DNA of 64,000 bases from assembly GCA_949317995.1 (NCBI GenBank), contig OX439036.1, positions 89,131,920-89,195,919 on the forward strand, written 5' to 3'. Positions within the stretch are counted from its first letter, which is position 1, and each line of letters begins with the position of its first letter. This document shows, in pieces, positions 36,545 through 48,615 of the stretch. The DNA comes from Acholoe squamosa (Eukaryota > Annelida > Polychaeta > Phyllodocida > Polynoidae). The translations under genes and the position numbers were made by a program. The notes below the pieces were generated by a model. It was not told the origin of the DNA. It ran no database searches and saw nothing but the letters and a program-made list of their open reading frames with translations.

Positions 36545-39325
36545 CGCCTCCTAGTTGTTTTCCATGTGTGTCGGCCATCTTTGTTTTAGGAAACACAGGG
36601 ATCCAGCTCATATATTGTCAATTTTAATCTTCAAAAGTTATCAGATGGATGTTAGTGACCATTGGGACACCTCAACTAGCTAATTTTATTGTTCTCCATA
36701 TATGTCGGCCATCTTTGTTTTAGGAAACACAGGGATCCAGGCCATATATGGTCAACTTCGATCTTCAAAAGTTATCAGATGGATGTTAGTGACCATTGGG
36801 ACACCTCAAGTACCTAATTTTATTGTTTTCCATGTGTATCGGCCATCTTGGTTTTCGGAAACACAGGGATCCAGGTCATATGTGGTCAATTTTGATCTTC
36901 AAAAGTTATCAGATGGATGTTAGTGACCATTGGGAGACCTCAACTACCCAATTTTGTTGTTTTCCATGTGTGTCAGCCATCTTTGTTTTAGGAAACACAG
37001 GGATCCAGGTCATACATGGTCAATTTTGATCTTAAAAAAAAAGTTATAGATGGATGTTAGTGACCATTGGGACACCTCAACTACCAAATTTTATTGTTTT
37101 CCATGTGTGTCGGCCATCTTTGTTTTAGGAAACACAGGGATCCAGGTCATATGTGATCAATTTTGATCTTCAAAAGTTATCAGATGGATGTTAGTGACCA
37201 TTGGGAGACCTCAACTACCCAATTTTGTTGTTTTCCATGTGTGTCGGCCATCTTTGTTTTAGGAAACACAGGGATCCAGGTCATACATGGTCAATTTTGA
37301 TCTTAAAAAAAAAGTTATAGATGGATGTTAGTGACCATTGGGACACCTCAACTACCCAATTTTATTGTTTTCCATGTGTGTCGGCCATCTTTGTTTTAGG
37401 AAACACAGGGATCCAGGTCATATGTGATCAATTTTGATCTTCAAAAGTTATCAGATGGATGTTAGTGACCATTGGGAGACCTCAACTACCCAATTTTGTT
37501 GTTTTCCATGTGTGTCGGCCATCTTTGTTTTAGGAAACACAGGGATCCAGGTCATACATGGTCAATTTTGATCTTAAAAAAAAGTTATAGATGGATGTTC
37601 GTGACCATTGGGACACCTCAACTACCCAATTTTATTGTTTTCCATGTGTGTCGGCCATCTTTGTTTTAGGAAACACAGGGATCCAGGTCATATGTGATCA
37701 ATTTTGATCTTCAAAAGTTATCAGATGGATGTTAGTGACCATTGAAAGACCTCAACTACCTAATTCTATTTTTTTCAATATGTGTCAGCCATCTTTGTTT
37801 TAGAAAACACAGGGATCCAGGCCATATATGGTCAACTTTGATCTTCAAAAATTATCAGATGGATGTTAGTGACCATTGGGAGACCTCAACTACCCAATTT
37901 TATTGTTTTCCATGTGTGTCGGCCATCTTGGTTTTAGGAAACACAGGGATCCAGGTCATATGTGGTCAATTTTGATCTTCAAAAGATATCGGATGGATGT
38001 TAGTGGCCATTGGGACACCTCAACTACCTAATTCTATTGTTTTCCTTGTGTGTCTGCCATCTTGGTTTTAGGAAACACAGGGATCCAGGTCATATGTGGT
38101 CAATTTTAATCTTCAAAAGATATCAGATGGATGTTAGTGACCATTGGGACACCTCAACTACCTAATTCTATTGTTTTCCTTGTGTGTCGGCCATCTTGGT
38201 TTTAGGAAACACAGGGATCTAGGTCATATGTGGTCAATTTCGATCTTCAAATGTTATCAGATGGATGTTAGTGACCATTGAAAGACCTCAACTACCGTAA
38301 ACTCCCGCGTATAAGACGCGTCCTCTACGCCAAACAAATTGCTGGGAGGTCTTATAGGATGTACTGAAATTGGGGGTGCGTCTTATACGAGGGGTAATTT
38401 TACTATAGAAATGTACTGGATTGACAAAAATCACCCTTAAAATGTGCGTCTTATACGCGAAAATGCATGTGCTAAGTTTGGGGTGCATCTTATACGCGCG
38501 GCGCGTCTTCTACGCGGGAGATTACGGTACCTAATTCTTTTGTTCTCCATATGTGTCGGCCATCTTTGTTTTAGGAAACACAGGGGTCCAGGTCATATAT
38601 GGTCAACTTCGATCTTCAAAAGTTATCAGATGGATGTTAGTGACCATTGGAAGACCTCAACTACCTAATTCTTTTGTTTTCCTTGTGTGTCGGCCATCTT
38701 GGTTTCAGGATCACAGGGATGCAGGTCATATGTGGTCAATTTTGATCTTCAAAAGTTATGAGATGGATGTTAGTGACCATTGAAAGACCTCAACTACCTA
38801 ATTCTATTGTTTTTCATATGTGTCGGCCATCTTGGTTTTAGAAAACACAGGGATCCAGCTCAAATATGGTCAATTTTGATCTTTCAAAGTTTTGAGGTGG
38901 ATGTTAGTAGTCATTGGGATACCTCAACTACCTAATTCTATTGTTTTCCATATGTGTCGTCCATCTTGGTTTTCGGAAACACAGGGGTCCAGGTCATATG
39001 TGGTCAATTTTGATCTTCAAAAGATATCAGATGGATGTTAGTGACCATTTGGACACCTCAACTACCCAATTTTATTGTTTTCCATGTGTGTCGGCCATCT
39101 TGGTTTTAGGAAACACAGGGATCCAGGTCATATGTGGTCAATTTTGATCTTCAAAAGTTATCAGATGGATGTTAGTGACCATTGGGACACCTCAACTACC
39201 TAATTCTTTTGTTTTCCTTGTGTGTCGGCCATCTTGGTTTCAGGAATCACAGGGATCCAGGTCATATGTGGTCAATTTTGATCTTCAAAAGTTATCAGAT
39301 GGATGTTAGTGACCATTGTGACACC
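36545..39325. repeat. 134-bp satellite, array 1 (about 19 units)
   Basis: The landmark TCGGCCATCT recurs at 36571, 36705 and 36839, so the period is 134. Each unit contains GGAAACACAGGGATCCAGG and ATCAGATGGATGTTAGTGAC. A MITE interrupts one unit at 38297. Open frames of about 77 residues (ICVGHLCFRKHRDPGH type) recur because of the repeat, and 134 is not divisible by three, so no long protein results. Confidence 0.95.
38297..38527. mobile_element. CCGTAAAC/CCGTAATC-ended MITE inserted in a satellite unit
   Basis: Ends CCGTAAACTCCCGCGTATAA and GCGGGAGATTACGG. The interrupted satellite reads CAACTA and then, after the element, TACCTAATTC, whereas neighbouring units read CAACTACCTAATTC. This gives an internal empty site and a TA duplication. 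The interior matches 21387-21619. Confidence 0.9.
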
Positions 39326-39520
39326 ACCACCACCACCACCAATACCACCACCACACTACTCTCAACCCTCACACACATTCCTTATTTGCATATTTTAATC
39401 CAGGCATAGGTTTACTCCATACTATAGCAATGGGACAGGATTTTACATGGAGAGCGAGGAAGCACCACAATCAGAGCATATATTTAAGTATAGGTCCATT
39501 CCAAAGGCCATAGAGTTCAT
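39322..39520. repeat. Right long inverted repeat of the composite unit
   Basis: Inverted partner of 34839-35010. The ACC-rich tract at its start corresponds to the GGT-rich inner end of the left arm, and GTTCAT at 39515-39520 to the outer ATGAAC. Confidence 0.85.
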
Positions 39521-40499
39521 ATATAAAGATCTTTTTTCCTTGGATCATAATAGGAATATGCACGGCATTACAGCATTGCTGTGTTTACTTTCCTGAAAGT
39601 ATGTTATAGATTAATAAATTGCAAAACACACAACATATGAAGGGCTTTTATATTCCGTATTAAAATAATATTTGTTCTGAAAATTTTGATCTAAGATCAT
39701 ATTAAAAATGTTGTAAATCAATTCTATACTTCTTAGAACATGATATGAATATGCACGGCATTACAGCTTTGCTGTGTTTACTTTGCCGAAAATATGGGAT
39801 AAATTTCTAATCCGGGAAACGCACTGCAATTTAACTGCTTTTAGAATTGATATTAAACTCAGAATTGATCGTCAAATTTAAATATGAAATCCTAATATCT
39901 TGATCATAGATGACAGATCCTAAATTCAATCCTCTCAATTGCATCCTTAACACGGGCCTCTTGATCATAGATCTTAGATCCTAAATTTTCAATTGAATCC
40001 TTAACATAATCTCCTAACCATTGACCCCTTGTAAGTAGTAGAGACATGGGGATGATGTTAGCAGGAATAATGTGGCTATAGCTGCTATATATAACTGTCT
40101 GTGTGTGCCAGGTTTAGGCAGCAGTCTCGGCTTAGTGCTGTAATGGCTGGGTATGGTCTCCGCCCAGTCAATACTACATCAATAGCTACGGTAATCACTG
40201 TTCAATAAAATGTGCCTCCCTTATTCTATACTCCTCCTCCATTTGGCCGCCTTCTCTACCCCACCCTCACACACCCTGTTGAGGGTTCCATCAATGGCAG
40301 ATCCAAGATGAAAGGGGCTGCAGCATAAAATATGGGGTGGGGGAGGGGGTGACTGGCCCCCATATTGGGCCACCACGTCTAAAATCGATCGATAACCATT
40401 AGTCCAGGTCCATTTTGTGTGGCTGTCTAACTTATCTCATAGATTCAATGCCCTTTACTCTCATATTAATACTCAAATCATGACCTCTACTCTTTAGGA

Positions 40500-40570
40500 C
40501 CACAATCAGTGAGACTTGAACTTAAAGAGTCTGCAGGTTGAGGAGAAACATGCTAACCCCTCTGCTAGTG
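40500..40570 (-). mobile_element. Worn tRNA-derived SINE head (minus strand)
   Basis: The minus strand reads TAGCAGAGGGGTTAGCATG (A-box-like) and, about 30 bases on, AAGTTCAAGTCTCACT (B-box-like). The arms do not pair well. Confidence 0.4.
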
Positions 40571-40814
40571 TTTTATACCATAACACTCACAAAATACAAG
40601 CCAGGCTCCAGGCCCAGGCTATCCATGCTATAGTACCAGTAGACCATATTCATTCATCATACTCATTTTTGAGATCCATGGAGAGGTGACCGGCTATAAA
40701 TTAAGGGATATATCCTCCTTGCTCAAGGTATGTGGCCGATTTCAGGTCAATATACCTTTCCTAAGACCCACCTAGCTAATATCACATTTTTAAGGTCTTT
40801 TAACCCTAGCTATC

Positions 40815-40990
40815 CAGGGATGTAAGTTTTCAGAATATTTTCTGATTTCAGAATTTTTTGAACCAGACGTTTCTATTAGATTTAACCAAATTGCCTTTTT
40901 TGCATCAAAGTTTTGATAATGTTTTACACTAAACGCAGGATTTCTAAATGTGTCTTCAGAATTTTTCAAACAGTCTGACTTACATCCCTG
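40815..40990. mobile_element. CAGGGATGTAAGT-ended MITE, 6-bp duplication GCTATC
   Basis: CAGGGATGTAAGT and ACTTACATCCCTG are perfect 13-bp inverted ends. GCTATC lies directly on each side. 176 bp, AT-rich interior with TTCAGAATTTTT motifs at both sides. Confidence 0.9.
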
Positions 40991-40999
40991 GCTATCAAA

Positions 41000-41999
41000 G
41001 CCAATATTTCACGTCCTCCTCGCAAAATATTGCTCAGTACTTAACTTGTATATCAAGGTCATAAACCTCTTTCTCAAGGTCCTAAACCTCCAATACATAT
41101 ACTTAGTATCAAATTAAAGCTGGGTTCGAAACTGTTTTAACCACTGTATTGAGCTGCGGCTTATATACACACGGTTTTGCGGTAACCGATTAGTACATGG
41201 GAGGTGCTTGCTGAGCCCGGCTGGCAGCCCGGTGAGCTGTGTGGTAGTGTATGGTGCTGAGATCAATGATTGGGTCTTGGTGGTCTGACCTATTTTGGTC
41301 AGAGTTCCTGTGCAGGAGTATCCCAGGCATGAACTGCTTAATCTGTGTCCACAAACTCCTGAGGATGGCTCTTAGTGTGTAATAATAAACTGCCTCTCTG
41401 TATAGGGTCTGAGCTGGAAGTAATAATTCAGTGTGCAGTAAAAGGAGTGGGAGGGGGAAGCTTGCCAAGGTAGTAGAAGCGAGATGCAGTGTGACTGGGA
41501 GGCAGTTTAAGTGAAAGGTAAGGGTGAACTTATGGAAGCGGACGAAGCATTGGCACTGGGTTTGGAGGCAGTGTGATTGGAAAGCAGTTAAAGCTGGAGC
41601 CAAAGTAGGGACTATAGAATGGCGGAGACAATAGGGAGGGGGGCGGTAGGACTATACACATTGTGTTAAATCGATCAGTGTTGTTGTCACATACAACATT
41701 AATTGTCAGATATGAAGACAGTCGTTACCAATGTACATAGGAATGGTATCTATTGCCGTCTGTATCGAAGCATATGCTCTATTTATTGTTCTGATATCAG
41801 ATTACTAATCGCCTTGTTTATTATGAGCTAACAGGTAATGTTCCTGAGAGCGTTCCAAATGTGTAGGTGTTGGATTTAGAAGATGTAGGGGGAAAGAGTT
41901 GGGGCTAGTGAGGAGGAGGTAGCTTTATGAGCCAAATTTAGAATAAAACTCAAGAAAAATGAGCTTACAATAGACTGGGATTTATAAGTCAGTGGCAGT
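41000..41999. other. Intergenic, no gene seen
   Basis: A 137-residue minus frame (41190-41603) is leucine- and threonine-rich and overlaps imprecise repeats of GGCAGTGTGAYTGG. No recognisable domain. Confidence 0.4.
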
Positions 42000-43290
42000 G
42001 TGAGTGGTATGAAAGTAGCTGACATACATATATATGTGTATGTGTGGGTAACTGACAGACTGTTGTGCATATGTGTATGGCAGTGTGAGTAGTATATGGA
42101 AGTAGCTGACACACTGTGTGTAAATGTGTGTGATGGTGTATTGTAAGTAGTATATGGGGGTAGCTGACAGACTGGTGTGTGTGACAGTGTGAGTAGTATA
42201 TATATGGGGGTATACTGAGGTTCCAGGTTATCCAGTGGGTTGACCCCTGTTTGATCTGGTACCCAGAGAGATAAGCACTGATAACAGTCAGAATAATGGG
42301 TACAAGCTGTTATGTAATGCACCCTAAAAAGTCTGCAGTGAATGAAGGGAGTTATTTCATTGGTAAGAATGTATCCCGCTACCTCCTAATATGTGTGCAA
42401 CAGTGTGACTAGTATATGGAAGTAGCTGACACGCTGATGTGTGTTTATGTGTGTGACAGTGTGAGCAGTATATGGGAGTAGCTGACACACTGATGTGTGT
42501 ATATGTGTGTGACAGTGTGAGTAGTATATGGGAGTAGCTGACACACTGATGTGTGTATATATGTGTGACGGTGTAAGTAGTGTATGGGGGTAGCTGACAC
42601 ACTGATGTGTGTTTATGTGTGTGACAGTGTGAGCAGTATATGGGAGTAGCTGACACACTGATGTATGTATATGTGTGTGACGGTGTAAGTAGTATATGGG
42701 AGTAGCTGACACACTGATGTGTGTATATGTGTGTGACGGTGTAAGTAGTATATGGGGGTAGCTGACAGACTGGTGTGTGTATATGTGTGTGACGGTGTAA
42801 GTAGTATATGGGGGTAGCTGACAGACTGGTTTGTATGTGTGTAACGGTGTAAGTAGTATATAGGGGTAGCTGACACACTGATGTGTGTATATGTGTGTGA
42901 CGATGTAAGTAGTATATGGGGGTAGCTGACACACTGATGTGTGTATATGTGTGTGACGGTGTAAGTAGTATATGGGAGTAGCTGACACACTGATGTGTGT
43001 ATATGTGTGTGACGGTGTAAGTAGTATATGGGGTAGCTGACAGACTGGTTTGTATGTGTGTGACGGTGTAAGTAGTATATAGGGGTAGCTGACACACTGA
43101 TGTGTGTATATGTGTGTAACAGTGTAAGTAGTATATGGGGGTAGCTGACAGACTAGTGTGTATGTGTGTGACTGTGTATGTAGTATATATGGGGGTGGCT
43201 GACAGACTGTTTTGTATGTGTGGGTGACAGCTCGAGTAGCATGTTGGAGTAACTGACAAACTGGCGTATATATGTAAGTGACGGCGTGAG
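42000..43290. repeat. 56-bp minisatellite
   Basis: About 20 units with the landmark GCTGACACACTGATGTGTG at 42481, 42537, 42593 and 42649, a strict 56-bp period. Units before 42357 and after 43140 are degenerate. The minus strand is open in all three frames over 42613-43095 (overlapping frames of 300, 326 and 160 residues), which follows from a stop-free 56-bp unit. Confidence 0.95.
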
Positions 43291-45433
43291 AGTATGAGGA
43301 ATTAGGTTGCAGTAGCCAGTGATAGTGTTTCAGTATAATAGTTCGTGTGAGTAGTTTGCTGTCCACTGTACCAGTAACTATTATTAATCATTAAGCAAGT
43401 CTAAATAGGATCACACTCAAAGCCTTGCTGCGCCCAAGGGAGGCAACATGTGATCAATCAGTAGTGCACAGGAGGGAAACGATTTGGGTTAAAGGTGGGG
43501 GGGGGGGGACGGCGGGGGCAATGATAGAGAAGACTGAAGGCAGGCAGAGCATCGGGAGTGGTGATGGAAAGGCAGGAAGGGAGGCTGGAGTCAAATAAGG
43601 GGATTGGAGGCAGCCAGGAAAACTTGGATGAAGGAAGTGTAAGATAGATAGTCAGCTCATGAGATATAGATACCAGGTAGATACAAATGTAAACACATAG
43701 CATTAGAGACAGATCATTATATAGCCTAAAGGAAGCGGAGATAAGCATAGAAAAACCAGGGGCATTGGGAGTCATTGATTAAGAGGAAAACCAATGATAG
43801 ATGAGCACACAACCAGAGCCAGAAGAAAGTACAGTCCGAGATAGACACATAGACAGCAATAGCTAGATCTGTGCCTCTAACCCTGGGGACTCTAGTACCT
43901 GCAGGGTTAATACCTATGAGCCGCTCATTTATTGTGTTGACAAGTACCTCCATTAACTCGGTTCCGGTCACCTCTAGAGGGCATTACCTTACCCTCGTTA
44001 CTTAATTAACACTGCCCTGGGCATGCTGCCCGACCGCCAGGGGAGGCACTTGCCGCGGTAATAGAACCTCACCATGCGAGCTACTCGCCATGAGCAGGTC
44101 ACATAATAGAAGCACTCACAGATGCTGAAAACAGGGCGAGAAGGGTTAACCCTTTTAAAGACGCATGGTTCCTCGAGGTGTGTGTGAACCCTGTGGGAGT
44201 GTACCAATTAAGCCTGTAGCCGGCATGATACATGAAGACAACTAAGACTCACCAGGGCTGTATTCATGCATCATAGCGACAAATGAGCATAATGTATTTT
44301 ATAGAATACAGAATGCGGCCTCTGGAGTTTTAAGGTATACTACAATGGGTATGATAGGTTCATTATAGCTGACCATGGTGGCTGTGTGGAATAGTTATAT
44401 AATAGTAAATGGTATGGCTGTATGCAGCTGTATGCCTTGTACATGGATAGATATATTCACGAAATCAAAAGATTCTAGGAATTTATTATCTTAGGTTGAT
44501 TGTTAAGGAGATCGTCTACTTTTCCGACCTTTTCCTTCAATTTCATTCATTCGCAGGATTTTGAGAGTAGATAAAAGAAGAGGTCTACCTGTAACAATGA
44601 ATAGCCATTCAATATACTGAATAATGAACATTATGTATGTAGCGGCGTCCTGTACTGCCCATGTGTGAGACATCAGAATATATACACAGGGTAGTATGTC
44701 ATAGTAAAAGAAATCACCAACACCTCAGGCACAGACCATCCATAGAGTCGCTAGGGGATTCCCACAGGACAGGGGAAGGTGGTCCCTGGCTGGGACATTG
44801 GGGGTGTTTGGCTCATGAATTTACTATCAAATGATTTTGGATCCTAGCTCTCTACCCAACGAATTCAGCAGTAACATAGATATCAAGGATTCTCTAAACC
44901 CCTTGTAAATATGTCAAATTGTCTATTTATTTGTAACATTATATCCTGAACTGTAATGCACTCGGATTCTCTTTGCAGTATTACTGTTCATAATACAAAT
45001 AATTAATACGACAAAGATAACACCAATGAAGAAATGTAAAATTAATACAATAAAAAGCGAGGAGAATCAATGTCTTCCGTATCATCCGTCAATATGTACT
45101 CCCTCTTAAAAATGGCAGTGAACAATTGCCTCTCGTGCGGGTTTCGTTACACAAAAACAATGTTTGCTTTATGCTGACACAGTAGCGGATGTTGTAGATT
45201 GATGGAGTGTACTTGTCGGAAGGTGACTGAGACAATACATCCTCCCCCAGTCCACTTATAGACACTTGTAGGCACAGGAGGCATCAAATAATACCCATTA
45301 ACATGATGATACTCAACACCTCACACTTGGGGTCTAGAATAGCTATGTACATAGTGTATTGTCAACACAGCCTAGAATAAATATTATTCAAGAAAAAGAG
45401 TCTTTGGTGCCAAAAAGTGAGGTCTTAGAATTA
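43290..45433. other. Intergenic, no gene seen
   Basis: Contains single worn units of the TTAACCCTTT / GCATGATACAT motif (44143-44160, 44222). Otherwise unassigned. Confidence 0.45.
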
Positions 45434-45954
45434 TTGCCGTTCATTCTTAGGAATGAACGGCTATAGGAGGGGACCCATTCTTAAATACAAGCTCTCATAG
45501 TGGTGCTTCCTCGCTCTCCATGTATAATCCTGTCATAGGTACAGTATTGAGTATGCCTATACCTGGATTAAAATCTGCAAATCAGTCAAGCATAGAAGTG
45601 GTGGCAGTGGTGGTGTTGGTGGACCTGTTATTGTAGACCCTGGGGACAGAGTGGTGGTAGCCCTGGACACCTCAGGCAGAGCCATGGTATATAGTATATA
45701 TAGCCCCCCCCCCCCACCCACCTCTGAATGGTGGTGGTGGCTGTGCTCCTGTGGTGGCCCCATACCTGCCTGGCACCACCTCCCCCAGCACCATGTGGTT
45801 CTCTTGTGCTGGTGATGCATTTCTCAGCACCACTGACTATTAACCCACTAAAGGCCACCTACATGTATATTTATGTATACATGTACACATAAGTATGATG
45901 CACTTTTTTAGGAGTTTTAAGTGGCGTGGCATTGGATTATTTGGAGTCTTGGGA

Positions 45955-48615
45955 CCGTTTTCCATGTGTGTCGGCCATCTTGGTTTTAGGAAACACAGGG
46001 ATTCAGGTCATTTGTGGTCAATTTTGATCTTCAAATGTTATCAGATGGATATTAGTGACCATTGAAAGACCTCAACTACCTAATTCTATTGTTTTCCATA
46101 TGTGTCGGCCATCTTTGTTTTAGGATACACAGGGATCCAGGCCATACATGGTCAATTTTGATCTTCAAAAATTATCAGATGGGTGTTAGTGACTATTGGG
46201 AGAACTCAGCTAGCCTATTTTATTGTTTTCCATGTGTGTCGGCCATCTTTGTTTTAGGAAACACAGGGATCCAGCTCATATATTGTCAATTTTAATCTTC
46301 AAAAGTTATCAGATGGATGTTAGTGACCATTTGGACACCTCAAGTACCTAATTTTATTGTTTTCCATGTGTGTCGGCCATCTTGGTTTTCGGAAACACAG
46401 GGATCCAGGTCATATGTGGTCAATTTTGATCTTCAAAAGTTATCAGATGGATGTTAGTGACCATTGGGAGACCTCAACTACCCAATTTTGTTGTTTTCCA
46501 TGTGTGTCGGCCATCTTTGTTTTAGGAAACACAGGGATCCAGCTCATATATGGTCAATTTTGATCTTCAAAAGTTATGAGATGGATGTTAGTGACCATTG
46601 AAAGACCTCAACTACCTAATTCTATTTTTTTCAATATGTGTCGGCCATCTTTGTTTTAGAAAACACAGGGATCCAGGCCATATATGGTCAACTTTGATTT
46701 TCAAAAGTTATCAGATGGATGTTAGTGACCATTGGGAGACCTCAACTAGCCTATTTTATTGTTTTCCATGTGTGTCGGCCATCTTTGTTTTAGGAAACAC
46801 AGGGATCCAGCTCATTTATTGTCAATTTTAATCTTCAAAAGTTATCAGATGGATGTTAGTGACCATTGGGACACCTCAACTAGCTAATTTTATTGTTCTC
46901 CATATATGTCGGCCATCTTTGTTTTAGGAAACACAGGGATCCAGGCCATATATGGTCAACTTCGATCTTCAAAAGTTATCAGATGGATGTTAGTGACCAT
47001 TGGGACACTTGAAGTACCTAATTCTATTTTTTTCAATATGTGTCGGCCATCTTTGTTTTAGAAAACACAGGGATCCAGGTCATATGTGGTCAATTTTGAT
47101 TTTCAAAAGTTATCAGATGGATGTTAGTGACCATTGGGAGACCTCAACTAGCCTATTTTATTGTTTTCCATGTGTGTCGGCCATCTTTGTTTTAGGAAAC
47201 ACAGGGATCCAGGTCATATATGGTCAATTTTGATCTTCAAAAGTTATAAGATGGATGTTAGTGACCATTGAAAGACCTCAACTACCTAATTCTATTTTTT
47301 TCAATATGTGTCGGCCATCTTTGTTTTAGAAAACACAGGGATCCAGGCCATATATGGTCAACTTTGATCTTCAAAATTTATCAGATGGATGTTAGTGACC
47401 ATTGGGAGACCTAAACTAGCCTATTTTATTATTTTCCATGTGTGTCGGCCATCTTTGTTTTAGGAAACACAGGGATCCAGGTCATATATGGTCAACTTCG
47501 ATCTTCAAAAGTTATGAGATGGAAGTTAGTGACCATTGAAAGACCTCAACTACCTAATTCTTTTTTTTTTTTTCAATATGTGTCGGCCATCTTTGGATTA
47601 GAAAACACCGGGTTCCAGGCCATATATGGTCAACTTTGATCTTCAAAAATTATCAGATGGGTGTTAGTGACCATTGGGAGACCTCAACTAGCCTATTTTA
47701 TTGTTTTCCATGTGTGTCGGCCATCTTTGTTTTAGGAAACACAGGGATCCAGCTCATATATTGTCAATTTTAATCTTCAAAAGTTATCAGATGGATGTTA
47801 GTGACCATTGGGACACCTCAACTAGCTAATTTTATTGTTCTCCATATATGTCGGCCATCTTTGTTTTAGGAAACACAGGGATCCAGGCCATATAGCTCAC
47901 ATAGCCATTATCAGCTGGGGGCCGCCATTAGACCCCGACGGCACTATGACTAACACCTTCAGCCCCCGACTCCGCAGTATATGCCAGGGATGCCTCCCAT
48001 TGGTCAATAATACAATAGCCATGTGCCGTATATGGTCAACTTCGATCTTCAAAAGTTATCAGATGGATGTTAGTGACCATTGGGGGACCTCAACTACCCA
48101 ATTTTGTTGTTTTCCATGTGTGTTGGCCATCTTTGTTTTAGGAAACACAGGGATCCAGATCATATATGGTCAATTTTGATCTTCAAAAGTTACGGTTAGT
48201 GACCATTTGGACACCTCAACTACCCAATTTTATTGTTTTCCATGTGTGTCGGCCATCTTGGTTTTAGGAAACACAGGGATCCAGGTCATATGTGGTCAAT
48301 TTTGATCTTCAAAAGTTATCAGATAGATGTTAGTGACCATTGGGACACCTCAACTACCTAATTCTTTTGTTTTCCTTGTGTGTCGGCCATCTTGGTTTCA
48401 GGAATCACAGGGATCCAGGCCATATATGGTCAATTTTGATCTTCAAAAGTTATCAGATGGATGTTAGTGACCATTGGGACACCTCAACTACCTAATTCTT
48501 TTGTTTTCCTTGTGTGTCGGCCATCTTGGTTTAAGGAATCACAGGGATCCAGGCCATATATGGTCAATTTTGATCTTCAAAAGTTATCAGATGGATGTTA
48601 GTGACCATTGTGACA
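45955..48615. repeat. 134-bp satellite, array 2 (about 19 units)
   Basis: Same 134-bp family as 36545-39325, with more units carrying CTATTTTTTTCAATATGTG or CTAGCCTATTTTATTG variants. Interrupted by a foreign 134-bp segment at 47895-48028. Confidence 0.95.
47895..48028. mobile_element. 134-bp insertion with TATA duplication
   Basis: Neighbouring units read CCATATATGG. Here CCATATA is followed by the insert and then TATATGG, so TATA is duplicated. The insert's ends, GCTCACATAGCCATTAT and ATTGTATTGT-type sequence ending ATAGCCATGTGCCG, are imperfect inverted repeats. The interior is unrelated to the satellite. Confidence 0.75.

Larger units (their letters stand above)
34820..40032. repeat. Composite duplicated unit, copy 1
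   Basis: The left flank 34820-35308 and right flank 39309-40032 match 45434-45925 and 48600-49318 nearly throughout and in the same order and orientation. Identity begins at TTGCCGTTCATTCTT and ends at CCCCTTGT. Between the flanks lie a 37-bp array (only in this copy), a 134-bp array and a MITE. The right flank has two direct copies of ATATGCACGGCATTACAGC about 194 bp apart. Confidence 0.9.

Noticed and set aside
36702..39409. Family of 73-77-residue proteins in the 134-bp arrays
   Set aside because: The same short frame recurs once per unit and always ends at the next one; no initiation context or homology.
41190..41603. 137-residue minus-strand frame
   Set aside because: Low complexity (Leu/Thr/His), made of imprecise GGCAGTGTGATTGG repeats, no splice or start evidence.
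42386..43366. 326-residue minus-strand gene
   Set aside because: Entirely the 56-bp minisatellite, open in all three frames at once.
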